Assembly: GCA_015698045.1 (NCBI GenBank)
Contig: BLAL01000047.1
Coordinates: forward strand, 558,001 to 622,000
DNA length: 64,000 nucleotides
From: Rhizophagus clarus
Lineage: Eukaryota; Glomeromycota; Glomeromycetes; Glomerales; Glomeraceae
Direction of reading: 5' to 3'
Each line of letters opens with the position of its first letter. The stretch's first letter is position 1. The notes beneath the pieces were generated by a model. That model saw only the letters and a list, made by a program, of their open reading frames with translations, did not search any database and had not been told where the DNA came from. The translations under genes and the position numbers were made by a program. Positions 37,728 through 50,700 of this stretch are shown piece by piece.

Positions 37728-40058
37728 ATGTCTGTTATTCGGAGCGAATTAGTTTATGCAACAAATAACAGGGTAACTAATTTAACAGATACTAATATTC
37801 ACGATAATATACATAAACAATTTGAATTTCAAAAACAAACAGTTCTTGCTGATAAAATTCTTACAAATGATGAAAAAACAGAAGCAATAAGAATATTAAC
37901 TAAAAATTATGATCGAAATAAAGTTATGTATAATGATGGTACAAGAAGAACTTGTGAAAATTGTAACCAAGAATGTTTAGCTACTTTATATTGTGAATAT
38001 TGTGTTCGAAATTATTTAAAAGAAAATTTTTCCAATTGGACATCTGGAAATGATAATATTGATAGCTTAATACAGAAATGTCAAATGGAATCACTTGGAC
38101 CAGCGAATATTGTTGAGTGGATCCCATATAGTAATTTAGAAAACATAAAATATCTAACAAAAGGTGGATTCTCAGAAATTTATACAGCAGACTGGATTAA
38201 TGGAGATTATGACGAATGGGATTCTCATAAGCAACAATTAATAAGATTTGGGACTTGTAGCATTATACTTAAAAAATTAGAAAATGTTGAAAGTGCAAAT
38301 CAAAGTTGGTTTGAAGAGGTTTGTATAATTTTATTTTAAATTATTTATTAATTAAAGCAATTTTTATATTAATAAAAATATTTTTATTAATATTGTCTTT
38401 TAGGCTAAATCACATTTAAATATAAGTAATAAATGGGCAGATATTGTTCGATGTTATGGATTAACACAAAATCCATCAAATGGAAATTATATGCTTGTAA
38501 TGATGAAAATGGATGTAGATTTAAGAAAATATTTACAAAAAAATCATAATCAACTTACATGAAAAGATAGAATTAAAATTGCTTATGAAATAATTCTTGC
38601 ACTTTATTATATTCATGATGAGGAAGCAATTCATAGAGATTTGCATTCTGGAAATATATTATATTTTCACAATTTAATGATGCCTGGTGTATTAGTGATC
38701 TTGGATTTTGTGGACCTGCTGATAAATCATCAAAAAGTATATATGGAAATCTTCCCTATATAGCACCCGAAGTTATTGTAGGAAGAGGATATACTTTTGC
38801 ATCTGATGTTTATAGTATTGCAATTCTTATGTGGGAAATTTCATCTGGACAACCACCATTTATAAATTATGAACATGAAAATGAAATTGTAATGAATATT
38901 ATTAATGGTATAAGACCAAAAATTGTTCCAGGAACTCCATTAGAATATAAAAATTTAATGAAACAATGTTGGGATGCTAATCCTTTAAAAAGACTCGATA
39001 TTAATGTACTTGAAAAAAAAATGAAAAAAATTCTTTTATATTATCAAAATATGCCAGATGAATTATTTCAATCAGAAACAAATAGTTTAGAAAATAATAA
39101 AGCCAACAACTTAGAAACAAACTATACAAATAGCAGATTATTTACAAGTAAAATTCACAATTTTGAAAATTTATCTGAACCAAGAAATGCGATAGAAGGT
39201 ATAAATGTATAATATTTTATTAATGATTTCAAATCTTTATTATTTTAAAAATAAATTATTAATTTCATATTTTTGAATTTAAATTATAATAGAAGAACAA
39301 GAAGGTATAAATAAATAATTTTTGGCCGTTATCAATTATTCATAATATTAAAAGTAATTTATTTTTTTAATAATAGGATTTCATAGTAAATTATATGACT
39401 TTAGCATTTCTGACAATAGTGAGTATTGGTTTATTATTATTATTTATATAGTGGTATTTAATAATTATGTTCAGTTTAATAATTAATATTTTTTTTAGTT
39501 AATGATTTTAATAAATCAAATAATCAGAATAGCAACAAAACATCAAAAATAATTAATATTTTTAAGGGTAATTAATTATCTGAATTTATTTTTGAAAAAT
39601 TAAATTAAATATTAAATCTATCTTTAATTCAGGCAGTAGTAAAAGAATATCTAAAATATTTAAAAAGTTGCAAATAAATTCAAATGGTAAGGCAATAATA
39701 AAATTTGATACAACGACTTTATTTATTTTTATTAAATGTAACCTTTATTTAAAAATTAGATAATGAAAAGAAAATGATCCAGCAACAAATAAGAAGTCAA
39801 AATATTAATATTGATGGTATGAAAATTTTACAAAAATAATATTTAATCAATTTTACGTTGCTCTTAATTCTGTTTGTTTTCTTCTTATAGATGATGATGA
39901 AGTATATAATAATCCAAATCTTCATTCAAAAGAACAAGATGAACTGGAAATTCCTGATGGTAAGTTCTTAAATATATTATTTATTTTTATTTTTATTTTT
40001 TATTTTTCGCTGATTTTTGTATTTATTGTTAATTATTTATTCTTTAGACGGATTTTAA
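37728..40058 (+). pseudogene. TKL-like kinase array copy 1: kinase broken, tail exons intact
   Basis: Exon 1 (37,728-38,318) is intact, with a Cys knuckle (CENCNQECLATLYCEYC) and glycine loop KGGFSEIYTADW. Exon 2 (38,404-39,198) has TGA at 38,560-38,562 where intact copies have TGG of LTWKE. A two-base insertion near 38,655-38,665, just after HRDLHSGN, then shifts the frame; the C-lobe continues in the shifted frame (MWEISSGQPPF...). The tail exons are all readable, with GT-AG sites and lengths divisible by three: 39,293-39,304, 39,377-39,418, 39,499-39,567, 39,633-39,686, 39,760-39,816, 39,891-39,959 and 40,048-40,058. A truncated product of about 249 residues covering the knuckle and N-lobe could still be made. 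A sequencing error could explain either lesion alone but hardly both. Confidence 0.85.
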
Positions 40059-43000
40059 ATTGTTCTTTTATTTTGATATTAAATTAAATAAACAGTATTA
40101 TTATTTATTTAGTAATTTATCATTAATTCATGCTTTATTTTGAATTATTTAAACACTAAGCTAGAGTAGTAAAATATTTTACAAAATTCTTAGTTTGTAA
40201 TTTAAATAATTATATGGTTAAACTTATCCAATAAAATATTTAGTAACCAATCTATAGTCGCTACAATCATAACGATAATTACGAAAAATTAACATAAATT
40301 TATGGAAAAACATTGTAAAAGCGTGAGATTTTTCGAAAATTCAAGACTATAAGATGATGATGCATTGTTTTAAGATTAAATATTTTTGAAGTTTATCCTT
40401 ACTTACTATCTACTTGTTATAACAGGGTTTATAGTAAAAATTGTTTGTACAGTATTAACATTAATAAAATGAATAAAATGACAGATCGCATATATTTCAT
40501 ATTTGATCGTATGAATAATGATCCATTTACCCACTTGTATACTGTGTGAACTGTATGATTCGAATTCTTATTCTCGATAACATCTTTTGCAACTAAAAAA
40601 ATAATAAATATACAGTTAGTAACAAGAAGCTTAATTTTATATAGTGACTATTGTAGACTTATAGTTATTCGTTAATATATTTTTTTTACTAGTATTTATT
40701 AAATTGATTCAGTTGAAAGTTATCTAAAAAAAAAACATAAAAAGCGCATTTTTACAAACCATATTAAAATAAATTTCAAAAATTAATTATCATAAAAGGT
40801 TAAATTACTTAAATATGTTTAAAGAAATGTAGTATTTGGAGTAAACTAATTGTAGAATTTCATTTTTTCCTTATTAGACGGTTTGATTTTGACAAATATA
40901 AGAATTCACACTGTACAACAAAGATTAATACATTATCTATAGCGCTCGTTATTATTTTATTGGCTAATGTTTAACCATTTATTATTGGTTTTAAGTGCTT
41001 TAAAAATAGTAATCCGTTATTTACGATCGCTCTAGAATTATATGTCACAAGATTCTCAATTAGATTTATATAGTGTAAATTATCATTTATTTTTAAATTT
41101 AAAATTCACATCTGCAAGTAAAAAGTAATAAATTATGAATAACAAATGAATTGACTTATATAAATATATATTCAAGTTTATTTACTTATAAAATAAATAA
41201 AAAACTAGTTAACTGATAAGTTAAATTCAAGTCATGTTATAAAATGATTCTGTCACTTTATCATAAGGCTTCGAGTTGAGTTGCGTTACCATTTAATAGA
41301 GGAAAAGAACATAGCGCAGAGTTGGTAACAAACAATTTTGACTCGAACTTATTGTTTTGACTTGAGTTGACTCGAATCCTCATCTGAGTTATTCCGAGTC
41401 AAATTTTATTTTGCAAAATTATCTTTCTAAAAAAGTTAAAAACCAAAAATGAAAATTTGCAATAAAATATATTAATGATTTATCACAAACATTTGCCCAA
41501 TTTAGGATTAAAAATGATGTTAGTGACTATAGATTTTATATAATATCACCAGAATGTTAAGTGATCAGTCAATAAAATAATTCAGAAAGTTAACAAACAT
41601 AAGGTCCTTCTAAATGATCTTTACAAACATTTAATAATATTTTAATTTTCTTATGGGTGAATCTCTTATAACTAATAATAAACTTTTTTAGACTTAATAA
41701 ATTACTCTTAATATTGTGACACGATCAATAAACATGAATATGGATGTGTATTAGATCCGTTTAATTTATAAAATCAGTCTTGATGAATAATAAACATAAA
41801 TTGTACAAAAATTAATTAATTAAAAATTTCAACTTTCATCAGTCTTTCATCAGTGAATCTTTTTTACCTATAATATGTAAATGTTGTTAACGGAATGAGT
41901 ATCAATCTATTGACCAGAACTCGGTTATGAGTAATATCATTTTTGCTAAAAAGATCCTCACGTGAAAGAATTTTGAGACTCGATGGGTGGTAACTTGGAA
42001 ATTCATAAAGATTTACGGTTTATGTTTTTTGATAATAGAAGAAATTCAATAAACTTTATTCTATCAAATATTAGAATAGATGATTATGCTTCATATTCAT
42101 TTTTTAATTTATAAGATGTACTGTAGTCCATAACAGAAATTGTAAATAAATTATTACAAATTAATGAGCCATAATGATCTTTCTTTCATTGACAAAGCAT
42201 TGTAAAATATAATCAAGTGTGCATAAATACTAAGTATATTAATGATTCGTTTACGTACCTCAAATGCTTTCTTTAGGAATACTGAGTACGTGTATGTAGC
42301 ATCACGGTGATGACACCACACTACAAGGATAGCAGGTGGCAAAGGCCTTAGTAAATCCGTCAACTGACTGTCTCTTTTTTGAAGGGCATCAAATCGTTGA
42401 TGAGCCTAGTAGAATGATCCTCAATCAACAGGTAATGGATCAACTCCCTTATGAAAAATAACATATCTGGCCAGGTATAATTGGCCTAATAACCGTCTAT
42501 TCCGCATATTTTTTTAAACTTAATTGCAATTGTTATAGATAATAGTTATTTAGGCTTGATGTTGATTTAAATGATTTCTTAATATAAACGTTAATTAAAC
42601 TCAATATAAAGAAGATAATTAAGTATTTTTAATTGAATTGTTGGTAAAATACCTGTTTAAAAAATCAATATAATAAAAATTAATCGGTATACAGTATATA
42701 GTGGATTAATATTAGAAAATCAAATATAATAATATTTTTTGTAAATTAATGTAAAATATTTTAACTTTTTAGTCTTTAAAATTCAGTTTTTGTAATATCA
42801 AATGTTGTTTTTTCACTCGGTTTTCAAATAGTTAAACATTAGCATATATTTTTTTTCTTTTTTTATTTGAAATAAACTTGATTGATTATTTAAGAAATAA
42901 AATACTATATATTTTGTTATTGAACAAAATTCTCTTAATTAAAATTACATAAAGAATTTAATAATCTTACTTTTTAAAATCACTTTGATTAATTAAAGTG

Positions 43001-44857
43001 ATTAAATACATTTACTATTTTAATCTGTTTTTATCAAAACAACTTGTTTATAACCACGATCAATGAATACTATTTTTTTTTTTTAATATTTTTTAATATT
43101 TTCATTGAATTCGCTATAAATATTATTATACTTCTTATCACTCGAGTAGCTAAGATACTTTAAATAATAATGTTAAAAAGCAAACAATTCTATAAGTTCC
43201 GATGTCAAAGTTTCGAAAACAAAATTTCGATATGAAAAGAAAACAATAAGTATTAGAAACTGGTTATTAGGGTAATAATAAATGGTTCACCAAATGGCTT
43301 AGCTAGTTATATATAATAATTCTTGATGGAAGGAGTAAGTAAAGAACTCCATTTATATGATATTACGTGATTAGTTGTGATTTTTTTTTCTAGGTTGACT
43401 TTAAAAAAAACTAAAATGAATTTACTTAGCATCATTTTTCATATATCGTATACAGTACTAATTAATTTTTGTTTTCTTAAAACTAAAATCAAATTTTATT
43501 ATTGCATTGTTAAAATTTCTTTATCATCGTCATATTGATTGGTCAATAGAAGCTGATATTAAATTACTAACGAACTTAAATTGAACAACGTAAAATTACA
43601 CGAAATTGTAACTCGAACAAAACGAAATTTGACCAAAGATAAAGAATTATAACTCAAAAGAAGAATTACAAATGAATAGTAATTAGATAAAATGAATAGA
43701 GTAGAAAAAAGTAAGAATAAAATTGACTGTTTAAAGTACAAAAAATCTATCATATTTGTTTAGTAAAAAATTCAAATTCCGTTCAAGTAACAAATAAAAA
43801 CAGGTTGTTATTTCCAAATTAATATCAATGAATTGCTAAGATTAAAAATTTCATTTATATTAATTTTATAGTATATAATTTGCGTTATATTGAAAATAAA
43901 TGAAATGAAACAACTGTGTTTTTTCTTGTTTGCAAAATCATCTATTTAAGATTATTGATAACTTATAAAATAACTGACAAGGCATAATAATTTTATGTAT
44001 TTTATTTTATGATACATATGAACTAAATTCTTTCTTTAGTAATTTGTTGAACATGCCTATCTATTATTATGAGCATTCTTTTCTTTCTCATTAATAAAGT
44101 AAGAATAAGATGAATTATTTTGGGTAGAAAAACAGAGAAAAACAGAGTCGGTATGTCTGAAAGAAATAACAGCAAATGGTAACGAAAATGTTGAGCTCAT
44201 TTTTTAGTTGCCGATGTATCTTTAATTTATTCAAAATATACTACATAGTTTAATAAATAATTTGAGATTGCAAACATTGATTATTTTAACTATGATAACT
44301 TGTTCGTGTCACATTTTATCATTATTCATAGATTAAGAACAAATTTTCCTAATAATCTGAAAATTACTTTATCAGTCATGAAAACAATAATGTTATAGGA
44401 AAAGTCTTTTACTGAATAAAATAATATTTATAACAGCAAATTAATACTTGTTCACATTTATTATACAGTACGTGATATAACATTATAACAACGATAAGAA
44501 AATGAAAGATAAAGTCACACTCTTCCCAATCACATAACCTTGTTACAAATAAATTTCATTACCTGTTAATGGAAAAGTATCTTTATATGATTACGTCATA
44601 AAAAACTTTTCATAAGCATGTTTTTGGAAAATTTACTGTGAAATCAAAAGTGGTGATTATAGTAAAATTTGTCTGTATTATTAAAAGAAAATAATGAAAG
44701 TAAGAATGGTTAACTTCAATGAGTTTGAAATACGTATTTGGATATTCAATTTTTGATCTGTTAAATACTGCGTCTCAAGTTAAAAAAGTGCAACGCTTTG
44801 CGTTTATTGATTTATTTGAACGGACTTTAGACACAAACTCTTTCCTTTTGATTACAC
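40059..44857. other. Long AT-rich spacer inside the kinase array
   Basis: No gene is seen. The conserved 3' block of copy 1 lies at 40,151-40,210. About 41,270-41,405 is rich in GACTCG/GAGTTG words, similar in texture to the island at 361-560. About 42,290-42,480 is a small GC-richer patch without a readable frame. Confidence 0.4.
40151..40210 (+). other. Conserved 3' block of array copy 1
   Basis: It begins AAACACTAAG and ends TTAGTTTGTAA, with an inner GTAAAATATTTTAC that can pair with itself. It lies about 90 bp after the stop and recurs downstream of other array copies. The outer ACTAAG/CTTAGT arms can also pair. Confidence 0.6.
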
Positions 44858-46345
44858 TGTGTCTACTCTTTGGTATAAATTAATTTAGCAATAAAAAATA
44901 AATCACATACAATAATGGGATACTAGTATTTATAATGACATACTGTAAATAAACAGTATGAATTTAGACAACAAAATAATTCTTGCTGATAAAATTCTTA
45001 AAATGATGAAAAAACTGAAGCAATAAAGATTATTAATCATAAACTATATCATCATAAAGTTAATCATAATCCAGTAACAAGAAGAATTTTATGAAAATTA
45101 TAACCAAGAATGTCTAGCCACATTACACTGTGAACATTGTGTTCAAAATTATTTGAAAGAAAATTTCTCAAATCGGACATCACTGGAAATGATGATGTTG
45201 ATAATTTAATCCAAAAATGTCAACTGGAAACATTTAGACCAAATGTAATAATTAAATGGATCCCCATTTAGTAATTTGGAAAATATTATATAAATAACAA
45301 AAGGTGGGTTCTCTTAAATTTAAGAGTATGATGAATGGAATACTAGAAAAAAAAAACAATTAAAAAGATCTGCAGTCAGCACTTAAAGGTCTATAAAATG
45401 TTGAAAGAGAAAATCAGAGTTGGATTGAAGAAGCTTTTATAATTTATTTTATAAATTAAAGCAGGTTTTTTTTATAAATACTATAAACGTTGCATTGCAT
45501 TTTTACGTTTAGCTATAAGTAATAAATGAGCAAGAAATTGTTCGATGTTATGGATTGACATAAAATCCATTAAATGGAATTATATTATATGGATTTAAGA
45601 AGTTATTTTACAGAAAAATCATAATCGACTTTGATAGCATTATTGCTCATGAGATAATTATTGCACTTTTTTATATTCATGATTAAAATTGAGAAAGCAG
45701 TTCATAGAGATTTACATTCTGGAAATATTTTATACAATAATTCTTGGTATATGAGCGATCTTGGAATTTGGATTTTGTGGACCGACTGAAAATCCTTCGA
45801 CAAGTCCTAACATGTTGATATAAAAATTTAATGATAAAATGTCAGGTGCTCGAAGAAATAATGGATAAAATTAATTTATACTATCAAAATATGCCGGATC
45901 AATTATTTCAATTAATGATAGATAATTTTGAAATGAATAAAGCCAATAATTTATACAAGTAACAATTAATTTATAGTAAATTTCACAAGAAGGAAATTTC
46001 TTTTTTCGACCAAAATGATTTAATTTTAAAATAATTTACTTTTATAATAGCATTCCATACTAGTAAATCATATGATTTTAGCATTCCTAATAATAGTATT
46101 ATTTAACGTTTTACATTGCCAGTTGAATCTTTTTTATAACGATATTTAATAATTAATATTTATTTTCAGTTAATGATTTAATAAGTAAATAAGCAGAATA
46201 GTAGCGTATCATCAAAAATGAGTGATAATTTTTTAAGGTATTATATTCGAATGTTTGCTTTGAAATAATGAATTTAAAAATATTGGCACTCCTACATGAT
46301 TCTGATTTATATAGTAGTAAAATGTTGCAAATAAATTCAAATGGT
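44858..46345 (+). pseudogene. TKL-like kinase array copy 2: heavily decayed relic
   Basis: It starts at a former start codon (GTGTCTACTCTTTGG, where intact copies have ATGTCTACTCTTCG). TTCTTGCTGATAAAATTCTTA (about 44,980), the Cys-knuckle region with a TGA, and WIP-like DNA follow, with several frameshifts and loss of the DW...EWD segment. The exon 2 part keeps RCYGLT*NPLNG and an HRDLHSGNIL remnant (about 45,697). Most of the C-lobe is then deleted, so the sequence jumps to a TPLKYKNLM-like and NMPDQLF remnant. Tail-exon remnants are visible at about 46,052-46,096, 46,170-46,235 and 46,321-46,345. It is not expressible as a kinase. Confidence 0.85.
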
Positions 46346-48370
46346 AAGTTGTAAACAGTAATCAACTAGTTTATTAATTTATTGTTTATTCATCTTTTAT
46401 TGGATTTAGATTGTCTTTTCATAAATTAAATTAACAATATAATTTTATATTTTAAGTGTTATTTATTTATATTATTTAAATTATTTAAACACTTAAGACT
46501 AGAATAATAAAATGTTTTACAAGTTTCTTAGTTTATAATTTAAGTAACTATACAATAAACTTTTTTCAATTTGTTAAATTTTTTATGTAGCGATGACTTT
46601 TAATTTAAGTGGATTTAAATAAAAAATAATTCACGAAAATTATCATTTTACATAAAATCGCATATGATACTGTATAAAAAAAGATAAATCAAAACTATAA
46701 CATCTGATAAACTAATTGACGGTTATCTTTTCAATGCTAAATTTATTAAAAAATAACATGTTATGCACATTTTATTTGAATACAATTTGCGCTCGTTTAT
46801 ACTAGAAATGTTTGATTCGTATATATTGTCAATTAACGTAAATTTCTCAACCAGAAATAATATCAAGCAGTGATACAATGAATAGCGACATTACATAACC
46901 AATGGTTCATTAAAGTTTAGTATACTTTCATCAAGTTACTGATATGATCAATTTCTACATCTGAAGAAACATTATTAATTCTATTAAAGTCCTTCTTCAA
47001 CTTTGATATGACATTTCAATAAAAGTAAATGAATTGAGTAGTTTCTGATGATTATATCATTTATTCATTACATTGTTTGCAATTACTATTCCTTTTTAAA
47101 ATTTCTTTTTTAAATTTCTTTTTCGCAAATGATATTTTGTTTTGACGATAAAGCAGTAATTAAACCTACAAGTCCACTCTTTTTAAATCACATTATCAAC
47201 TAGTAACAATTAATATACCAAAGTTATATTGCATAAACGATAGATATCTTTTGATGAACAAATTAGAAAACACGAACGATAATTCAAAACAGGACTATTT
47301 TGTACTTCACCTAAAAAACAGAATTTTCATTTTAACATATATTGTATTATACATAATATGAAATGAAGACTCATAAAATTCCATAAACTGACGACACAAA
47401 TTAATTATTAGATTGCTTCTTTTAAGTGATCAAGTATAATACCTGATTTATAATTCACTTTCTCTTTCTTATCATAATTGAATAAATAAATATTTTACGT
47501 CATATAATTTACAATATGCTTTGTGAAAAATTAGAGAAAAAAATTATAATCTGTTTTATTTATTTTATAACGTTAATTGGATTGAAATAATAGCATCAAT
47601 TATTTCCATTTACTAGTTTATTGATATGATGGAATTAACTATAAGTAAGTATTCAATAATTTGCTTTGTAATAAAGAAGTAAAAGCCTTTCAAAGTCATT
47701 TCTCTGAAATTTATTACTCGTAATTTTTGCGTTTTAGTCTTTAAGGGCAATTAGAATTGTTTGAGCTATATAAAATTACTTAAGTTTAAACAGTCCCAAA
47801 AAAAATATAATTAAGAATTCTCAAACAAAAATTTGTTTTTTAGATGAAATTATTCAGTATCTTGATAATAATATTTACATACACCAGCAAAACAAAGTAC
47901 AAGAATTTATAAATTATTAATAGAGATTAAAGTATTTGCCTTAATTTTTAATTGGCTTGGTTATAGCTTAAAATATTTTTCTCCCGTTCTCTTTGGTATA
48001 TAAGACACAGCTATCCAATATAAAGACCTATTCCGATCGAGTCAATTATATTATTATAACCGTAGAGTCCTTACATGTACAAATCTACATGAAGTTCTAG
48101 TAATCACAAGTGTAAACGAATACACCTAATGAAGTAGAGAATAAAGAGGATAACACGCATTATCTGCTATCTATTCTTTCAGCTTTCGTTCAAAAGGAGA
48201 CGGAGAGAATAAAGTTCAGTAATGTTATCGTTATGTTTTTAGTAATGACCTTTTTTACGTGAAAAAAATTCGGGTTAGTTTTCTTCAAAAAAGAATGCAT
48301 GATTTTCATATTTGTTTTAAGCTTTTTATCACTTTACTGATAAAAGTTTTGATTATGCTCCAATGATTAT
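46346..48370. other. Spacer homologous to the spacer after copy 4
   Basis: The conserved 3' block is at about 46,487-46,545. The stretch about 47,220-48,340 shares scattered blocks in the same order with about 57,740-58,780, for example GAATTGTTTGAGCTATATAAAA near 47,753 and its counterpart near 58,330. No gene is seen. Confidence 0.45.
46487..46545 (+). other. Conserved 3' block of array copy 2
   Basis: A diverged version of the block: AAACACTTAAGACTAGAATA, then AAAATGTTTTAC and TTCTTAGTTTATAATTTAAG. It lies beyond a relic gene. Confidence 0.5.
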
Positions 48371-49470
48371 GTGGGACCACCATTTATAAAAAATCAAAAA
48401 ATTGTGTCAGGAACTCCTTTAGAAATATGAAAATTTAATGATGTTGAGATGCTATTTCATCACAAGGCTTAAGTTTAAACAAAATTAATGAAATTAACTT
48501 ATAAGAATACAATAAATAAATCACTCAGGCAAAAGCAGATAATTATTGTAATAAATAACAATTTATTTGCGAATATAATTTGAAATTTCACCTGAACCAG
48601 AGAAGGTATTATGTTTATTAATTTTATTACTCTTATTATATTATATAATATTATTATTTAGTCAATAATAATAGAAGAGCAAGAAGATACCTTCAATTAG
48701 TTGTATTTTTCAATTATAAACAATTGTGTTTATTTTGTAATTTTCATAGTATTTCATAGCAAATTATGTGACTTTTATATTCTGAGAATAGTAAATATTT
48801 AGTGAATTTCATTAAATTAATGTACTTTAGTTACTAATAAAATATTTAATACAATTTATTAGTTAAGGATTTTGGTAAGTCGTCTAATCAGAAACCGTCA
48901 AAATTAGCACTGTAAAGGTAATATTTTAGTATAATTAATTTAATTTACTTTGGAATAATGATAAATACAGTAAAATAAAATACGTATTAGTACATTATAT
49001 TGAATTTAGTCAGCAGTAAAAATTATCCAAAATCTTTATAAGGTTGAAGAATTATAAGCAAAATAATTATCGGCAATTGATCTATAACGTTTATTAAAAA
49101 CAAGCATTTCATTAAATATGACTTATTAAAAATTTATACATCAAAATTCTTATAAAAGAAAACGAATGAAAAGTAAAATAAGCAAGATATTAATTATATT
49201 AATGGTAGGTTTATTAGTCATTAAAAAGTTTTTACTATAGTAATTTGTTTTATATTTTTCTTTTTTTTCATTCATAGGTGAAGACGAAAAATTCAATAAT
49301 CCAAAACTTCATTTGGAAGAATATGATAAAACCGGAATTCCTGATGATTAATTCAAAATAAGTTTTAACAAAGTACCGTAATTATTCGTTTCATTTTCTT
49401 TAATTTCATACGTATTTTGTTTATTTTATTATTATAAATATTTTTTTTTTTTTTTTGGATGAGTTTTAAA
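48371..49470 (+). pseudogene. TKL-like kinase array copy 3: C-lobe and tail relic
   Basis: Only the 3' half is recognisable. GGACCACCATTTATAAAAAA (PPFIKN) and TCAGGAACTCCTTTAGAAAT (SGTPLE) come first, then a scrambled segment and CACCTGAACCAGAGAAGG, the PEPRN end of the kinase exon. Tail-exon remnants follow: AGAAGAGCAAGAAG (48,670), TTTCATAGCAAATTATGTGA (48,752), TTAAGGATTTTGGTAAGTCG (48,863), and GAAGACGAAAAATTCAATAATCC to GAATTCCTGATGATTAA (about 49,280-49,351). A GGATGAGTTTTAA remnant of the last exon ends near 49,470. No upstream half is found. Confidence 0.75.
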
Positions 49471-50610
49471 TCGTTGACATTAAACCTACTAATTAATACA
49501 CAATTCTTAGTTTGTAGCTTAAGTAACTTTTTTTTATAACTTGTTTAAATTTTATTAATAATTCTATTAAAATTCGAAAATCGAAAATTATATATTTAAT
49601 AGACGACGTGGCAATGAAAAAAATGATTAGAATTTATTAAATATGGAATGTTCCGGCTGATAACTTGTAAGCACTTATTATTAACAAAGAATAAGTAAAT
49701 TTCGACAGAAAAAAGTAGTCAAAATATTTACTTTGACACAACAAAAATATCCATAAATTTATCATGCCGAGTAGCACATTTATTCGATGCTCCTAATAAT
49801 AAAATGGTCAAAATGGCTATTTTTCATAACAAGATAAGTAACTTGCGTTATTAAATAGCACAGTTAAGATAATCATCAAAACATTATTTAACCAAAAAAT
49901 TGTAATTACTTATTGTTTAAGCTGTAATAAAAATATGTACAAATTTATATAATTTAAGGGTTACCTGATAAATATATTTTCATTATTTTTTTTTTTACTA
50001 CCAAGTACCAACGATATGTATTATTATATTCATTATTATTATGTCATAGTATATAGTAAATGAGAAGTCATATTAAAAAAGTAGTTTGTAAATATAGTTT
50101 TATTTGGAAAAGTTTTGGATGAGTTTCACAAGCCTTTGCAAGTTTATTAAATTTCATGTTTTTTAGTTGTAATAATATTAATATATACTACCCATTTATC
50201 ATCTTTTGTGTCATGTTGATATCTATGCAACAAACAAATTTACATATGATTAAATTTATATTGGTTTTTTATTTATTTATTTATTTATTTGGAAAATTAT
50301 TTGAAAAACTAATTTATACATAAAATGATTAATATTTCTAGTTCGAAATATTTAATTGCCGCGATTTTTGAACCATTATTATTTTCATGGTTGATTAATA
50401 TTCAAATTATTATAATAGGATCAATTCTATATAAGAGGTTAAGTTGTAATTAGCGAATGATGAAAAGAATTCGACATGAATGAGTTCAGTTATCATTTTT
50501 AATAATATTATTCATTTTTTGTTTTTATTTACTATATAAGTAATTGATTCGTCAAATACTGTGCCTCCTCAAGGTGGATGATACGGTACAGGTAGCACAA
50601 CATAAGTTTT

Positions 50611-50700
50611 GATCAACAACTTGCATTTATTCATTTATTTTGGAGTTTGTGTTAACGAACTTAAACACAACTCAATCAATCATTCCTTTTTAACTGCACT
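50611..50700 (+). promoter_or_regulatory. Shared promoter-proximal block of kinase copy 4
   Basis: GATCAACAACTTGCATTTAT starts 90 bp before the ATG, followed by a TGTGTTAACGAACTTAAACAC palindrome-like stretch and CAATCAATCATTCCTTTT. The first word recurs at 54,524 and, with two changes, at 62,808, always about 60-90 bp from the ATG. Its role as a core promoter is inferred. Confidence 0.45.

Noticed and set aside
38560..38562. In-frame TGA considered as a recoded codon
   Set aside because: The next lesion is a two-base insertion in the same exon, and paralogues have TGG here, so simple pseudogenisation is the better reading.
47990..48240. GC-richer segment suspected to be a solo LTR
   Set aside because: No terminal TG...CA repeat, primer-binding site or target duplication could be fixed.
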